From positions 116,185,067-116,249,066 of the forward strand of contig CM056380.1 in NCBI GenBank assembly GCA_029718625.1: 64,000 bases of DNA, written 5' to 3'. A program made the translations under genes and the position numbers. Shown piece after piece: positions 7,946 to 20,220 of this stretch. The notes under the pieces were generated by a model, which saw nothing but the letters and a program-made list of their open reading frames with translations, had not been told where the DNA came from and did no database searches. The DNA is from Synaphobranchus kaupii. Its lineage: Eukaryota > Chordata > Actinopteri > Anguilliformes > Synaphobranchidae. Positions within the stretch are counted from its first letter, which is position 1. Each line of letters starts with the position of its first letter.

Positions 7946-8064
7946 GCTCACGGCCATACCACACTGAAAGAGCCCGAACTCGTCCGATCTCGGAAGCCAA
8001 ACAGTGTAGGGCCTGGTTAGTACTTGGATGGGAGACCGCCTGGGAATACTAGGTGCTGTAAGCA
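7946..8064 (+). rRNA. 5S rRNA class B (unit 5)
   Basis: Identical to the class B reference. Confidence 0.97.
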
Positions 8065-8300
8065 TTTTTAAAAGTTTTGTTTTCCGTTTTCGCACGCGAT
8101 GGGGCTGTTCGCCGAGGTAAAAGGTGGAAACTATCACTGTATTATTCACAATGATGATAATTAAACGTATCCTAATTATGCAGTCGATAATATGCACTCT
8201 CGTAATTGTGCTCCTTTGACCGCGTTGATAAACAGAATTAAGCGGAACCGGCGTTTGAAATTTAGAAACAATTTAACCCGGGTCAGCTCATTTCACCTTT

Positions 8301-8337
8301 GCTCACGGCCATCCCACACTGAAAAGGCCCGAACCCG
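8301..8337 (+). pseudogene. 5S 5' fragment (unit 5)
   Basis: Unchanged 37-nt fragment. Confidence 0.9.
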
Positions 8338-8362
8338 AGCTGTATTGTGATAGCGCATTTTC

Positions 8363-8500
8363 AAAACTCAAGTGTCATCGATTGCATTGCGCATTAGGTG
8401 TAAACGACAATTCGGCAGCCCAGAGCACCTGTCCTCAAGCGATCCGCTAGCCTCAGCCTTTCAGTAGCTTGGATGACAGGCTCACGCCACCGCGCCCAGC
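8363..8500 (-). ncRNA. 7SL Alu-domain-like element (unit 5)
   Basis: Identical to the unit 1 copy. Confidence 0.7.
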
Positions 8501-9166
8501 GAAAGCCGAATGGCATTTTATTGCTTTTCTAGAAAGCAGTGTTGTGACGTCAAATAGGCATCAGTCTGATTCTCTGCGCAACGTTCCCTAGAGTGGTAGG
8601 CTATAAATAGGCAGAGGAAACAAGGTCAACAAGAAAACAGCAAACAGTAGGTCAATCGTTAGCCGACAGCAACGTGAAGTGAAATAAAAATAATAATAAC
8701 GGGAGATTTTGCAAAAACAAAGCAGAAACTAAATAAGCCCCTCTTCAGTCTGACCGAAGCTAAACGAAAATCAAAATTAAAATAGAAAAGTAAGTAAAAG
8801 CAAACCTACTTAAAATTCAAAGTTATTCTGACAGGTTCGTTAATTTAGCTAAACCAGCAGCCAATCTATGCCTATAAATGATCATTTTGTTGTTAATATG
8901 AGTTCTGTAACTTATTAAATTGAGTTTGCAGGAAAAGATCATTCTGAATAGAAACCGCTTCACGTGCCTTTACGCATGAATCCAAACACACATAGATTTT
9001 GATTGTACCAAAGAACAAATTCAGATAAGGAAAATGACTAATTATGCAGTCGACAATATGCACTCTCGTAATTGTGCTCATTTGACCGCGTTGATAAGCA
9101 AAATAAAGCGGAACCGGCGGTTGAAGTTTAGAAATAATTTAACCCGGGTCAGCTCCGGTCACCTTC

Positions 9167-9285
9167 GCTCACGGCCATACCACACTGAAAATGCCCGAAC
9201 TCGTCTGATCTCGGAAGCCAAGCAGTGTAGGGCTTGGTTAGTACTTGGATGGGAGACCGCCTGGGAATACTAGGTGCTGTAAGCA
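9167..9285 (+). rRNA. 5S rRNA class A, only copy in unit 6
   Basis: Class A reference sequence followed by the class B-type downstream spacer. Confidence 0.97.
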
Positions 9286-9521
9286 TTTTTAAAAGTTTTG
9301 TTTTCCGTTTTCGCACGCGATGGGGCTGTTCGCCGAGGTAAAAGGTGGAAACTATCACTGTATTATTCACAATGATGATAATTAAACGTATCCTAATTAT
9401 GCAGTCGATAATATGCACTCTCGTAATTGTGCTCCTTTGACCGCGTTGATAAACAGAATTAAGCGGAACCGGCGTTTGAAATTTAGAAACAATTTAACCC
9501 GGGTCAGCTCATTTCACCTTT

Positions 9522-9558
9522 GCTCACGGCCATCCCACACTGAAAAGGCCCGAACCCG
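9522..9558 (+). pseudogene. 5S 5' fragment (unit 6)
   Basis: Unchanged 37-nt fragment. Confidence 0.9.
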
Positions 9559-9583
9559 AGCTGTATTGTGATAGCGCATTTTC

Positions 9584-9721
9584 AAAACTCAAGTGTCATC
9601 GATTGCATTGCGCATTAGGTGTAAACGACAATTCGGCAGCCCAGAGCACCTGTCCTCAAGCGATCCGCTAGCCTCAGCCTTTCAGTAGCTTGGATGACAG
9701 GCTCACGCCACCGCGCCCAGC
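9584..9721 (-). ncRNA. 7SL Alu-domain-like element (unit 6)
   Basis: Last copy with the early-array variant (GCATTGCGC on the + strand); later copies have GCAGTGCGC. Confidence 0.7.
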
Positions 9722-10387
9722 GAAAGCCGAATGGCATTTTATTGCTTTTCTAGAAAGCAGTGTTGTGACGTCAAATAGGCATCAGTCTGATTCTCTGCGC
9801 AACGTTCCCTAGAGTGGTAGGCTATAAATAGGCAGAGGAAACAAGGTCAACAAGAAAACAGCAAACAGTAGGTCAATCGTTAGCCGACAGCAACGTGAAG
9901 TGAAATAAAAATAATAATAACGGGAGATTTTGCAAAAACAAAGCAGAAACTAAATAAGCCCCTCTTCAGTCTGACCGAAGCTAAACGAAAATCGAAATTA
10001 AAATAGAAAAGTAAGTAAAAGCAAACCTACTTAAAATTCAAAGTTATTCTGACAGGTTCGTTAATTTAGCTAAACCAGCAGCCAATCTATGCCTATAAAT
10101 GATCATTTTGTTGTTAATATGAGTTCTGTAACTTATTAAATTGAGTTTGCAGGAAAAGATCATTCTGAATAGAAACCGCTTCACGTGCCTTTACGCATGA
10201 ATCCAAACACACATAGATTTTGATTGTACCAAAGAACAAATTCAGATAAGGAAAATGACTAATTATGCAGTCGACAATATGCACTCTCGTAATTGTGCTC
10301 ATTTGACCGCGTTGATAAGCAAAATAAAGCGGAACCGGCGGTTGAAGTTTAGAAATAATTTAACCCGGGTCAGCTCCGGTCACCTTC

Positions 10388-10506
10388 GCTCACGGCCATA
10401 CCACACTGAAAATGCCCGAACTCGTCTGATCTCGGAAGCCAAGCAGTGTAGGGCTTGGTTAGTACTTGGATGGGAGACCGCCTGGGAATACTAGGTGCTG
10501 TAAGCA
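10388..10506 (+). rRNA. 5S rRNA class A (unit 7)
   Basis: Identical to the class A reference. Confidence 0.98.
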
Positions 10507-10748
10507 TTTTTAAAAGTTTTGTTTTCCGTTTTCGCACGCGATGGGGCTGTTCGCCGAGGTAAAAGGTGGAAACTATCACTGTATTATTCACAATGATGAT
10601 AATTAAACGTCTTCGTATCCTAATTATGCAGTGGACAATATTCACTCTCGTAATTTTGCTCCTTTGACCGCGTTGATAAGCAAAATTAAACGGAACCGGC
10701 GGTTGACGTTTAGAAACAATTTAACCCGGGTCAGCTCAGGGCAACTTA

Positions 10749-10867
10749 GCTCAAGGCCATACCACACTGAAAGAGCCCGAACTCGTCCGATCTCGGAAGC
10801 CAAACAATGTAGGGCCTGGTTAGTACTTGGATGGGAGACCGCCTGGGAATACTAGGTGCTGTAAGCA
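10749..10867 (+). rRNA. 5S rRNA class B with C6A and G59A (unit 7)
   Basis: C6A breaks a helix I pair and G59A falls in helix II and box A, so this copy may be impaired. The base before the start is A instead of C (CTTAGCTC). Confidence 0.9.
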
Positions 10868-11103
10868 TTTTTAAAAGTTTTGTTTTCCGTTTTCGCACGC
10901 GATGGGGCTGTTCGCCGAGGTAAAAGGTGGAAACTATCACTGTATTATTCACAATGATGATAATTAAACGTATCCTAATTATGCAGTCGATAATATGCAC
11001 TCTCGTAATTGTGCTCCTTTGACCGCGTTGATAAACAGAATTAAGCGGAACCGGCGTTTGAAATTTAGAAACAATTTAACCCGGGTCAGCTCATTTCACC
11101 TTT

Positions 11104-11133
11104 GCTCACGGCCATCCCACAGGCCCGAACCCG
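11104..11133 (+). pseudogene. 5S 5' fragment with 7-bp deletion (unit 7)
   Basis: The fragment has lost CTGAAAA (reads CCCACAGGCCC). Only units 7 and 8 share this. Confidence 0.9.
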
Positions 11134-11158
11134 AACTGTATTGTGATAGCGCATTTTC

Positions 11159-11296
11159 AAAACTCAAGTGTCATCGATTGCAGTGCGCATTAGGTGTAAA
11201 CGACAATTCGGCAGTTCAGAGCACCTGTCCTCAAGCGATCCGCTAGCCTCAGCCTTTCAGTAGCTTGGATGACAGGCTCACGCCACCGCGCCCAGC
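11159..11296 (-). ncRNA. 7SL Alu-domain-like element (unit 7)
   Basis: Core intact; + strand reads GGCAGTTCAG here instead of GGCAGCCCAG, altering the CTGGGCTG segment to CTGAACTG. Confidence 0.65.
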
Positions 11297-11962
11297 GAAA
11301 GCCGAATGGCATTTTATTGCTTTTCTAGAAAGCAGTGTTGTGACGTCAAATAGGCATCAGTCTGATTCTCTGCGCAACGTTCCCTAGAGTGGTAGGCTAT
11401 AAATAGGCAGAGGAAACAAGGTCAACAAGAAAACAGCAAACATTAGGTCAATCGTTAGCCGACAGCAACGTGAAGTGAAATAAAAATAATAATAACGGGA
11501 GATTTTGCAAAAACAAAGCAGAAACTAAATAAGCCCCTCTTCAGTCTGACCGAAGCTAAACGAAAATCGAAATTAAAATAGAAAAGTAAGTAAAAGCAAA
11601 CCTACTTAAAATTCAAAGTTATTCTGACAGGTTCGTTAATTTAGCTAAACCAGCAGCCAATCTATGCCTATAAATTAACATTTTGTTGTTAATATGAGTT
11701 CTGTAACTTATTAAATTGAGTTTGCAGGAAAAGATAATTCTGAATAGAAACCACTTCACGTGCCTTTACGCATGAATCCAAACACACATAGATTTTGATT
11801 GTATCAAAGAACAAATTCAGATAAGGAAAATGACTAATTATGCAGTCGACAATATGCACTCTCGTAATTGTGCTCATTTGACCGCGTTGATAAGCAAAAT
11901 AAAGCGGAACCGGGGGTTGAAGTTTAGAAATAATTTAACCCGGGTCAGCTCCGGTCACCTTC

Positions 11963-12081
11963 GCTCACGGCCATACCACACTGAAAATGCCCGAACTCGT
12001 CTGATCTCGGAAGCCAAGCAGTGTAGGGCTTGGTTAGTACTTGGATGGGAGACCGCCTGGGAATACTAGGTGCTGTAAGCA
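11963..12081 (+). rRNA. 5S rRNA class A (unit 8)
   Basis: Class A gene; the flank carries CCGGGGGTT instead of CCGGCGGTT about 50 bp upstream. Confidence 0.97.
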
Positions 12082-12323
12082 TTTTTAAAAGTTTTGTTTT
12101 CCGTTTTCGCACGCGATGGGGCTGTTCGCCGAGGTAAAAGGTGGAAACTATCACTGTATTATTCACAATGATGATAATTAAACGTCTTCGTATCCTAATT
12201 ATGCAGTGGACAATATTCACTCTCGTAATTTTGCTCCTTTGACCGCGTTGATAAGCAAAATTAAACGGAACCGGCGGTTGACGTTTAGAAACAATTTAAC
12301 CCGGGTCAGCTCAGGGCAACTTC

Positions 12324-12442
12324 GCTCAAGGCCATACCACACTGAAAGAGCCCGAACTCGTCCGATCTCGGAAGCCAAACAATGTAGGGCCTGGTTAGTA
12401 CTTGGATGGAAGACCGCCTGGGAATACTAGGTGCTGTAAGCA
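12324..12442 (+). rRNA. 5S rRNA class B with C6A, G59A and G87A (unit 8)
   Basis: Shares C6A and G59A with unit 7 and adds G87A inside box C (GGATGGAAGA). A likely weakened or dead copy. Confidence 0.88.
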
Positions 12443-12678
12443 TTTTTAAAAGTTTTGTTTTCCGTTTTCGCACGCGATGGGGCTGTTCGCCGAGGTAAAA
12501 GGTGGAAACTATCACTGTATTATTCACAATGATGATAATTAAACGTATCCTAATTATGCAGTCGATAATATGCACTCTCGTAATTGTGCTCCTTTGACCG
12601 CGTTGATAAACAGAATTAAGCGGAACCGGCGTTTGAAATTTAGAAACAATTTAACCCGGGTCAGCTCATTTCACCTTT

Positions 12679-12708
12679 GCTCACGGCCATCCCACAGGCC
12701 CGAACCCG
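12679..12708 (+). pseudogene. 5S 5' fragment with 7-bp deletion (unit 8)
   Basis: Same deletion as unit 7, showing the two units share a recent ancestor. Confidence 0.9.
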
Positions 12709-12733
12709 AACTGTATTGTGATAGCGCATTTTC

Positions 12734-12871
12734 AAAACTCAAGTGTCATCGATTGCAGTGCGCATTAGGTGTAAACGACAATTCGGCAGTTCAGAGCACC
12801 TGTCCTCAAGCGATCCGCTAGCCTCAGCCTTTCAGTAGCTTGGATGACAGGCTCACGCCACCGCGCCCAGC
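12734..12871 (-). ncRNA. 7SL Alu-domain-like element (unit 8)
   Basis: Same variant as unit 7 (GGCAGTTCAG). Confidence 0.65.
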
Positions 12872-13537
12872 GAAAGCCGAATGGCATTTTATTGCTTTTC
12901 TAGAAAGCAGTGTTGTGACGTCAAATAGGCATCAGTCTGATTCTCTGCGCAACGTTCCCTAGAGTGGTAGGCTATAAATAGGCAGAGGAAACAAGGTCAA
13001 CAAGAAAACAGCAAACATTAGGTCAATCGTTAGCCGACAGCAACGTGAAGTGAAATAAAAATAATAATAACGGGAGATTTTGCAAAAACAAAGCAGAAAC
13101 TAAATAAGCCCCTCTTCAGTCTGACCGAAGCTAAACGAAAATCGAAATTAAAATAGAAAAGTAAGTAAAAGCAAACCTACTTAAAATTCAAAGTTATTCT
13201 GACAGGTTCGTTAATTTAGCTAAACCAGCAGCCAATCTATGCCTATAAATGAACATTTTGTTGTTAATATGAGTTCTGTAACTTATTAAATTGAGTTTGC
13301 AGGAAAAGATCATTCTGAATAGAAACCGCTTCACGTGCCTTTACGCATGAATCCAAACACACATAGATTTTGATTGTACCAAAGAACAAATTCAGATAAG
13401 GAAAATGACTAATTATGCAGTCGACAATATGCACTCTCGTAATTGTGCTCATTTGACCGCGTTGATAAGCAAAATAAAGCGGAACCGGCGGTTGAAGTTT
13501 AGAAATAATTTAACCCGGGTCAGCTCCGGTCACCTTC

Positions 13538-13656
13538 GCTCACGGCCATACCACACTGAAAATGCCCGAACTCGTCTGATCTCGGAAGCCAAGCAGTGTA
13601 GGGCTTGGTTAGTACTTGGATGGGAGACCGCCTGGGAATACTAGGTGCTGTAAGCA
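13538..13656 (+). rRNA. 5S rRNA class A, only copy in unit 9
   Basis: Class A sequence followed by the class B-type spacer, as in unit 6. Confidence 0.97.
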
Positions 13657-13892
13657 TTTTTAAAAGTTTTGTTTTCCGTTTTCGCACGCGATGGGGCTGT
13701 TCGCCGAGGTAAAAGGTGGAAACTATCACTGTATTATTCACAATGATGATAATTAAACGTATCCTAATTATGCAGTCGATAACATGCACTCTCGTAATTG
13801 TGCTCCTTTGACCGCGTTGATAAACAGAATTAAGCGGAACCGGCGTTTGAAATTTAGAAACAATTTAACCCGGGTCAGCTCATTTCACCTTT

Positions 13893-13929
13893 GCTCACGG
13901 CCATCCCACACTGAAAAGGCCCGAACCCG
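13893..13929 (+). pseudogene. 5S 5' fragment (unit 9)
   Basis: Unchanged 37-nt fragment. Confidence 0.9.
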
Positions 13930-13954
13930 AGCTGTATTGTGATAGCGCATTTTC

Positions 13955-14092
13955 AAAACTCAAGTGTCATCGATTGCAGTGCGCATTAGGTGTAAACGAC
14001 AATTCGGCAGCTCAGAGCACCTGTCCTCAAGCGATCCGCTAGCCTCAGCCTTTCAGTAGCTTGGATGACAGGCTCACGCCACCGCGCCCAGC
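13955..14092 (-). ncRNA. 7SL Alu-domain-like element (unit 9)
   Basis: First copy with GGCAGCTCAG on the + strand, the form of the rest of the array. Confidence 0.7.
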
Positions 14093-14758
14093 GAAAGCCG
14101 AATGGCATTTTATTGCTTTTCTAGAAAGCAGTGTTGTGACGTCAAATAGGCATCAGTCTGATTCTCTGCGCAACGTTCCCTAGAGTGGTAGGCTATAAAT
14201 AGGCAGAGGAAACAAGGTCAACAAGAAAACAGCAAACATTAGGTCAATCGTTAGCCGACAGCAACGTGAAGTGAAATAAAAATAATAATAACGGGAGATT
14301 TTGCAAAAACAAAGCAGAAACTAAATAAGCCCCTCTTCAGTCTGACCGAAGCTAAACGAAAATCGAAATAAAAATAGAAAAGTAAGTAAAAGCAAACCTA
14401 CTTAAAATTCAAAGTTATTCTGACAGGTTCGTTAATTTAGCTAAACCAGCAGCCAATCTATGCCTATAAATTAACATTTTGTTGTTAATATGAGTTCTGT
14501 AACTTATTAAATTGAGTTTGCAGGAAAAGATAATTCTGAATAGAAACCGCTTGACGTGCCTTTACGCATGAATCCAAACACACATAGATTTTGATTGTAC
14601 CAAAGAACAAATTCCGATAAGGAAAATGACTAATTATGCAGTCGACAATATGCACTCTCGTAATTGTGCTCCTTTGACCGCGTTGATAAGCAAAATAAAG
14701 CGGAACCGGCGGTTGAAGTTTAGAAATAATTTAACCCGGGTCAGCTCCGGTCACCTTC

Positions 14759-14877
14759 GCTCACGGCCATACCACACTGAAAATGCCCGAACTCGTCTGA
14801 TCTCGGAAGCCAAGCAGTGTAGGGCTTGGTTAGTACTTGGATGGGAGACCGCCTGGGAATACTAGGTGCTGTAAGCA
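14759..14877 (+). rRNA. 5S rRNA class A (unit 10)
   Basis: Identical to the class A reference. Confidence 0.98.
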
Positions 14878-15119
14878 TTTTTAAAAGTTTTGTTTTCCGT
14901 TTTCGCACGCGATGGGGCTGTTCGCCGAGGTAAAAGGTGGAAACTATCACTGTATTATTCACAATGATGATAATTAAACGTCTTCGTATCCTAATTATGC
15001 AGTCGATAATATTCACTCTCGTAATTTTGCTCCTTTGACCGCGTTGATAAGCAAAATTAAACGGAACCGGCGGTTGACGTTTAGAAACAATTTAACCCGG
15101 GTCAGCTCAGGGCAACTTC

Positions 15120-15238
15120 GCTCACGGCCATACCACACTGAAAGAGCCCGAACTCGTCCGATCTCGGAAGCCAAACAGTGTAGGGCCTGGTTAGTACTTG
15201 GATGGGAGACCGCCTGGGAATACTAGGTGCTGTAAGCA
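15120..15238 (+). rRNA. 5S rRNA class B (unit 10)
   Basis: Class B reference; from here most second sub-repeats open GCAGTCGATAATATT rather than GCAGTGGACAATATT. Confidence 0.97.
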
Positions 15239-15474
15239 TTTTTAAAAGTTTTGTTTTCCGTTTTCGCACGCGATGGGGCTGTTCGCCGAGGTAAAAGGTG
15301 GAAACTATCACTGTATTATTCACAATGATGATAATTAAACGTATCCTAATTATGCAGTCGATAACATGCACTCTCGTAATTGTGCTCCTTTGACCGCGTT
15401 GATAAACAGAATTAAGCGGAACCGGCGTTTGAAATTTAGAAACAATTTAACCCGGGTCAGCTCATTTCACCTTT

Positions 15475-15511
15475 GCTCACGGCCATCCCACACTGAAAAG
15501 GCCCGAACCCG
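15475..15511 (+). pseudogene. 5S 5' fragment (unit 10)
   Basis: Unchanged 37-nt fragment. Confidence 0.9.
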
Positions 15512-15536
15512 AGCTGTATTGTGATAGCGCATTTTC

Positions 15537-15674
15537 AAAACTCAAGTGTCATCGATTGCAGTGCGCATTAGGTGTAAACGACAATTCGGCAGCTCAGAGC
15601 ACCTGTCCTCAAGCGATCCGCTAGCCTCAGCCTTTCAGTAGCTTGGATGACAGGCTCACGCCACCGCGCCCAGC
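15537..15674 (-). ncRNA. 7SL Alu-domain-like element (unit 10)
   Basis: Standard later-array form. Confidence 0.7.
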
Positions 15675-16340
15675 GAAAGCCGAATGGCATTTTATTGCTT
15701 TTCTAGAAAGCAGTGTTGTGACGTCAAATAGGCATCAGTCTGATTCTCTGCGCAACGTTCCCTAGAGTGGTAGGCTATAAATAGGCAGAGGAAACAAGGT
15801 CAACAAGAAAACAGCAAACATTAGGTCAATCGTTAGCCGACAGCAACGTGAAGTGAAATAAAAATAATAATAACGGGAGATTTTGCAAAAACAAAGCAGA
15901 AACTAAATAAGCCCCTCTTCAGTCTGACCGAAGCTAAACGAAAATCGAAATAAAAATAGAAAAGTAAGTAAAAGCAAACCTACTTAAAATTCAAAGTTAT
16001 TCAGACAGGTTCGTTAATTTAGCTAAACCAGCAGCCAATCTATGCCTATAAATGAACATTTTGTTGTTAATATGAGTTCTGTAACTTATTAAATTGAGTT
16101 TGCAGGAAAAGATAATTCTGAATAGAAACCGCTTGACGTGCCTTTACGCATGAATCCAAACACACATAGATTTTGATTGTACCAAAGAACAAATTCCGAT
16201 AAGGAAAATGACTAATTATGCAGTCGACAATATGCACTCTCGTAATTGTGCTCCTTTGACCGCGTTGATAAGCAAAATTAAACGGAACCGGCGGTTGACG
16301 TTTAGAAACAATTTAACCCGGGTCAGCTCAGGGCAACTTC

Positions 16341-16459
16341 GCTCACGGCCATACCACACTGAAAGAGCCCGAACTCGTCCGATCTCGGAAGCCAAACAGT
16401 GTAGGGCCTGGTTAGTACTTGGATGGGAGACCGCCTGGGAATACTAGGTGCTGTAAGCA
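16341..16459 (+). rRNA. 5S rRNA class B in the first position (unit 11)
   Basis: The first slot, normally class A, carries a class B gene and class B flank from about 16277 (AAAATTAAACGG, TTGACG, AGGGCAAC), while the downstream spacer keeps CTTCGT of the first slot. This is a conversion tract. Confidence 0.96.
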
Positions 16460-16701
16460 TTTTTAAAAGTTTTGTTTTCCGTTTTCGCACGCGATGGGGC
16501 TGTTCGCCGAGGTAAAAGGTGGAAACTATCACTGTATTATTCACAATGATGATAATTAAACGTCTTCGTATCCTAATTATGCAGTCGATAATATTCACTC
16601 TCGTAATTTTGCTCCTTTGACCGCGTTGATAAGCAAAATTAAACGGAACCGGCGGTTGACGTTTAGAAACAATTTAACCCGGGTCAGCTCAGGGCAACTT
16701 C

Positions 16702-16820
16702 GCTCACGGCCATACCACACTGAAAGAGCCCGAACTCGTCCGATCTCGGAAGCCAAACAGTGTAGGGCCTGGTTAGTACTTGGATGGGAGACCGCCTGGG
16801 AATACTAGGTGCTGTAAGCA
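16702..16820 (+). rRNA. 5S rRNA class B (unit 11)
   Basis: Class B reference, so unit 11 has two B genes. Confidence 0.97.
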
Positions 16821-17056
16821 TTTTTAAAAGTTTTGTTTTCCGTTTTCGCACGCGATGGGGCTGTTCGCCGAGGTAAAAGGTGGAAACTATCACTGTATTA
16901 TTCACAATGATGATAATTAAACGTATCCTAATTATGCAGTCGATAACATGCACTCTCGTAATTGTGCTCCTTTGACCGCGTTGATAAACAGAATTAAGCG
17001 GAACCGGCGTTTGAAATTTAGAAACAATTTAACCCGGGTCAGCTCATTTCACCTTT

Positions 17057-17093
17057 GCTCACGGCCATCCCACACTGAAAAGGCCCGAACCCG
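17057..17093 (+). pseudogene. 5S 5' fragment (unit 11)
   Basis: Unchanged 37-nt fragment. Confidence 0.9.
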
Positions 17094-17118
17094 AGCTGTA
17101 TTGTGATAGCGCATTTTC

Positions 17119-17256
17119 AAAACTCAAGTGTCATCGATTGCAGTGCGCATTAGGTGTAAACGACAATTCGGCAGCTCAGAGCACCTGTCCTCAAGCGATC
17201 CGCTAGCCTCAGCCTTTCAGTAGCTTGGATGACAGGCTCACGCCACCGCGCCCAGC
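17119..17256 (-). ncRNA. 7SL Alu-domain-like element (unit 11)
   Basis: Standard later-array form. Confidence 0.7.
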
Positions 17257-17922
17257 GAAAGCCGAATGGCATTTTATTGCTTTTCTAGAAAGCAGTGTTG
17301 TGACGTCAAATAGGCATCAGTCTGATTCTCTGCGCAACGTTCCCTAGAGTGGTAGGCTATAAATAGGCAGAGGAAACAAGGTCAACAAGAAAACAGCAAA
17401 CATTAGGTCAATCGTTAGCCGACAGCAACGTGAAGTGAAATAAAAATAATAATAACGGGAGATTTTGCAAAAACAAAGCAGAAACTAAATAAGCCCCTCT
17501 TCAGTCTGACCGAAGCTAAACGAAAATCGAAATAAAAATAGAAAAGTAAGTAAAAGCAAACCTACTTAAAATTCAAAGTTATTCTGACAGGTTCGTTAAT
17601 TTAGCTAAACCAGCAGCCAATCTATGCCTATAAATTAACATTTTGTTGTTAATATGAGTTCTGTAACTTATTAAATTGAGTTTGCAGGAAAAGATAATTC
17701 TGAATAGAAACCGCTTGACGTGCCTTTACGCATGAATCCAAACACACATAGATTTTGATTGTACCAAAGAACAAATTCCGATAAGGAAAATGACTAATTA
17801 TGCAGTCGACAATATGCACTCTCGTAATTGTGCTCCTTTGACCGCGTTGATAAGCAAAATAAAGCGGAACCGGCGGTTGAAGTTTAGAAATAATTTAACC
17901 CGGGTCAGCTCCGGTCACCTTC

Positions 17923-18041
17923 GCTCACGGCCATACCACACTGAAAATGCCCGAACTCGTCTGATCTCGGAAGCCAAGCAGTGTAGGGCTTGGTTAGTAC
18001 TTGGATGGGAGACCGCCTGGGAATACTAGGTGCTGTAAGCA
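17923..18041 (+). rRNA. 5S rRNA class A (unit 12)
   Basis: Identical to the class A reference. Confidence 0.98.
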
Positions 18042-18283
18042 TTTTTAAAAGTTTTGTTTTCCGTTTTCGCACGCGATGGGGCTGTTCGCCGAGGTAAAAG
18101 GTGGAAACTATCACTGTATTATTCACAATGATGATAATTAAACGTCTTCGTATCCTAATTATGCAGTCGATAATATTCACTCTCGTAATTTTGCTCCTTT
18201 GACCGCGTTGATAAGCAAAATTAAACGGAACCGGCGGTTGACGTTTAGAAACAATTTAACCCGGGTCAGCTCAGGGCAACTTC

Positions 18284-18402
18284 GCTCACGGCCATACCAC
18301 ACTGAAAGAGCCCGAACTCGTCCGATCTCGGAAGCCAAACAGTGTAGGGCCTGGTTAGTACTTGGATGGGAGACCGCCTGGGAATACTAGGTGCTGTAAG
18401 CA
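18284..18402 (+). rRNA. 5S rRNA class B (unit 12)
   Basis: Identical to the class B reference. Confidence 0.97.
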
Positions 18403-18638
18403 TTTTTAAAAGTTTTGTTTTCCGTTTTCGCACGCGATGGGGCTGTTCGCCGAGGTAAAAGGTGGAAACTATCACTGTATTATTCACAATGATGATAATT
18501 AAACGTATCCTAATTATGCAGTCGATAACATGCACTCTCGTAATTGTGCTCCTTTGACCGCGTTGATAAACAGAATTAAGCGGAACCGGCGTTTGAAATT
18601 TAAAAACAATTTAACCCGGGTCAGCTCATTTCACCTTT

Positions 18639-18675
18639 GCTCACGGCCATCCCACACTGAAAAGGCCCGAACCCG
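18639..18675 (+). pseudogene. 5S 5' fragment (unit 12)
   Basis: Unchanged fragment; TTTAAAAACA replaces TTTAGAAACA upstream. Confidence 0.9.
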
Positions 18676-18700
18676 AGCTGTATTGTGATAGCGCATTTTC

Positions 18701-18838
18701 AAAACTCAAGTGTCATCGATTGCAGTGCGCATTAGGTGTAAACGACAATTCGGCAGCTCAGAGCATCTGTCCTCAAGCGATCCGCTAGCCTCAGCCTTTC
18801 AGTAGCTTGGATGACAGGCTCACGCCACCGCGCCCAGC
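18701..18838 (-). ncRNA. 7SL Alu-domain-like element (unit 12)
   Basis: One substitution (+ strand GAGCATCTG). Confidence 0.68.
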
Positions 18839-19504
18839 GAAAGCCGAATGGCATTTTATTGCTTTTCTAGAAAGCAGTGTTGTGACGTCAAATAGGCATC
18901 AGTCTGATTCTCTGCGCAACGTTCCCTAGAGTGGTAGGCTATAAATAGGCAGAGGAAACAAGGTCAACAAGAAAACAGCAAACATTAGGTCAATCGTTAG
19001 CCGACAGCAACGTGAAGTGAAATAAAAATAATAATAACGGGAGATTTTGCAAAAACAAAGCAGAAACTAAATAAGCCCCTCTTCAGTCTGACCGAAGCTA
19101 AACGAAAATCGAAATAAAAATAGAAAAGTAAGTAAAAGCAAACCTACTTAAAATTCAAAGTTATTCTGACAGGTTCGTTAATTTAGCTAAACCAGCAGCC
19201 AATCTATGCCTATAAATGAACATTTTGTTGTTAATATGAGTTCTGTAACTTATTAAATTGAGTTTGCAGGAAAAGATAATTCTGAATAGAAACCGCTTGA
19301 CGTGCCTTTACACATGAATCCAAACACACATAGATTTTGATTGTACCAAAGAACAAATTCCGATAAGGAAAATGACTAATTATGCAGTCGACAATATGCA
19401 CTCTCGTAATTGTGCTCCTTTGACCGCGTTGATAAGCAAAATAAAGCGGAACCGGCGGTTGAAGTTTAGAAATAATTTAACCCGGGTCAGCTCCGGTCAC
19501 CTTC

Positions 19505-19623
19505 GCTCACGGCCATACCACACTGAAAATGCCCGAACTCGTCTGATCTCGGAAGCCAAGCAGTGTAGGGCTTGGTTAGTACTTGGATGGGAGACCGCCT
19601 GGGAATACTAGGTGCTGTAAGCA
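19505..19623 (+). rRNA. 5S rRNA class A (unit 13)
   Basis: Identical to the class A reference. Confidence 0.98.
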
Positions 19624-19865
19624 TTTTTAAAAGTTTTGTTTTCCGTTTTCGCACGCGATGGGGCTGTTCGCCGAGGTAAAAGGTGGAAACTATCACTGTA
19701 TTATTCACAATGATGATAATTAAACGTCTTCGTATCCTAATTATGCAGTCGATAATATTCACTCTCGTAATTTTGCTCCTTTGACCGCGTTGATAAGCAA
19801 AATTAAACGGAACCGGCGGTTGACGTTTAGAAACAATTTAACCCGGGTCAGCTCAGGGCAACTTC

Positions 19866-19984
19866 GCTCACGGCCATACCACACTGAAAGAGCCCGAACT
19901 CGTCCGATCTCGGAAGCCAAACAGTGTAGGGCCTGGTTAGTACTTGGATGGGAGACCGCCTGGGAATACTAGGTGCTGTAAGCA
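19866..19984 (+). rRNA. 5S rRNA class B (unit 13)
   Basis: Identical to the class B reference. Confidence 0.97.
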
Positions 19985-20220
19985 TTTTTAAAAGTTTTGT
20001 TTTCCGTTTTCGCACGCGATGGGGCTGTTCGCCGAGGTAAAAGGTGGAAACTATCACTGTATTATTCACAATGATGATAATTAAACGTATCCTAATTATG
20101 CAGTCGATAACATGCACTCTCGTAATTGTGCTCCTTTGACCGCGTTGATAAACAGAATTAAGCGGAACCGGCGTTTGAAATTTAGAAACAATTTAACCCG
20201 GGTCAGCTCATTTCACCTTT

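Larger units (their letters stand above)
8633..9853 (+). repeat. Contracted 1221-bp unit 6 with one 5S gene
   Basis: One 361-bp sub-repeat is missing. The surviving gene is class A but the spacer after it lacks CTTCGT, the class B form, so the exchange lies downstream of the gene body. Unit 9 (13004-14224) has the same structure. Confidence 0.93.
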
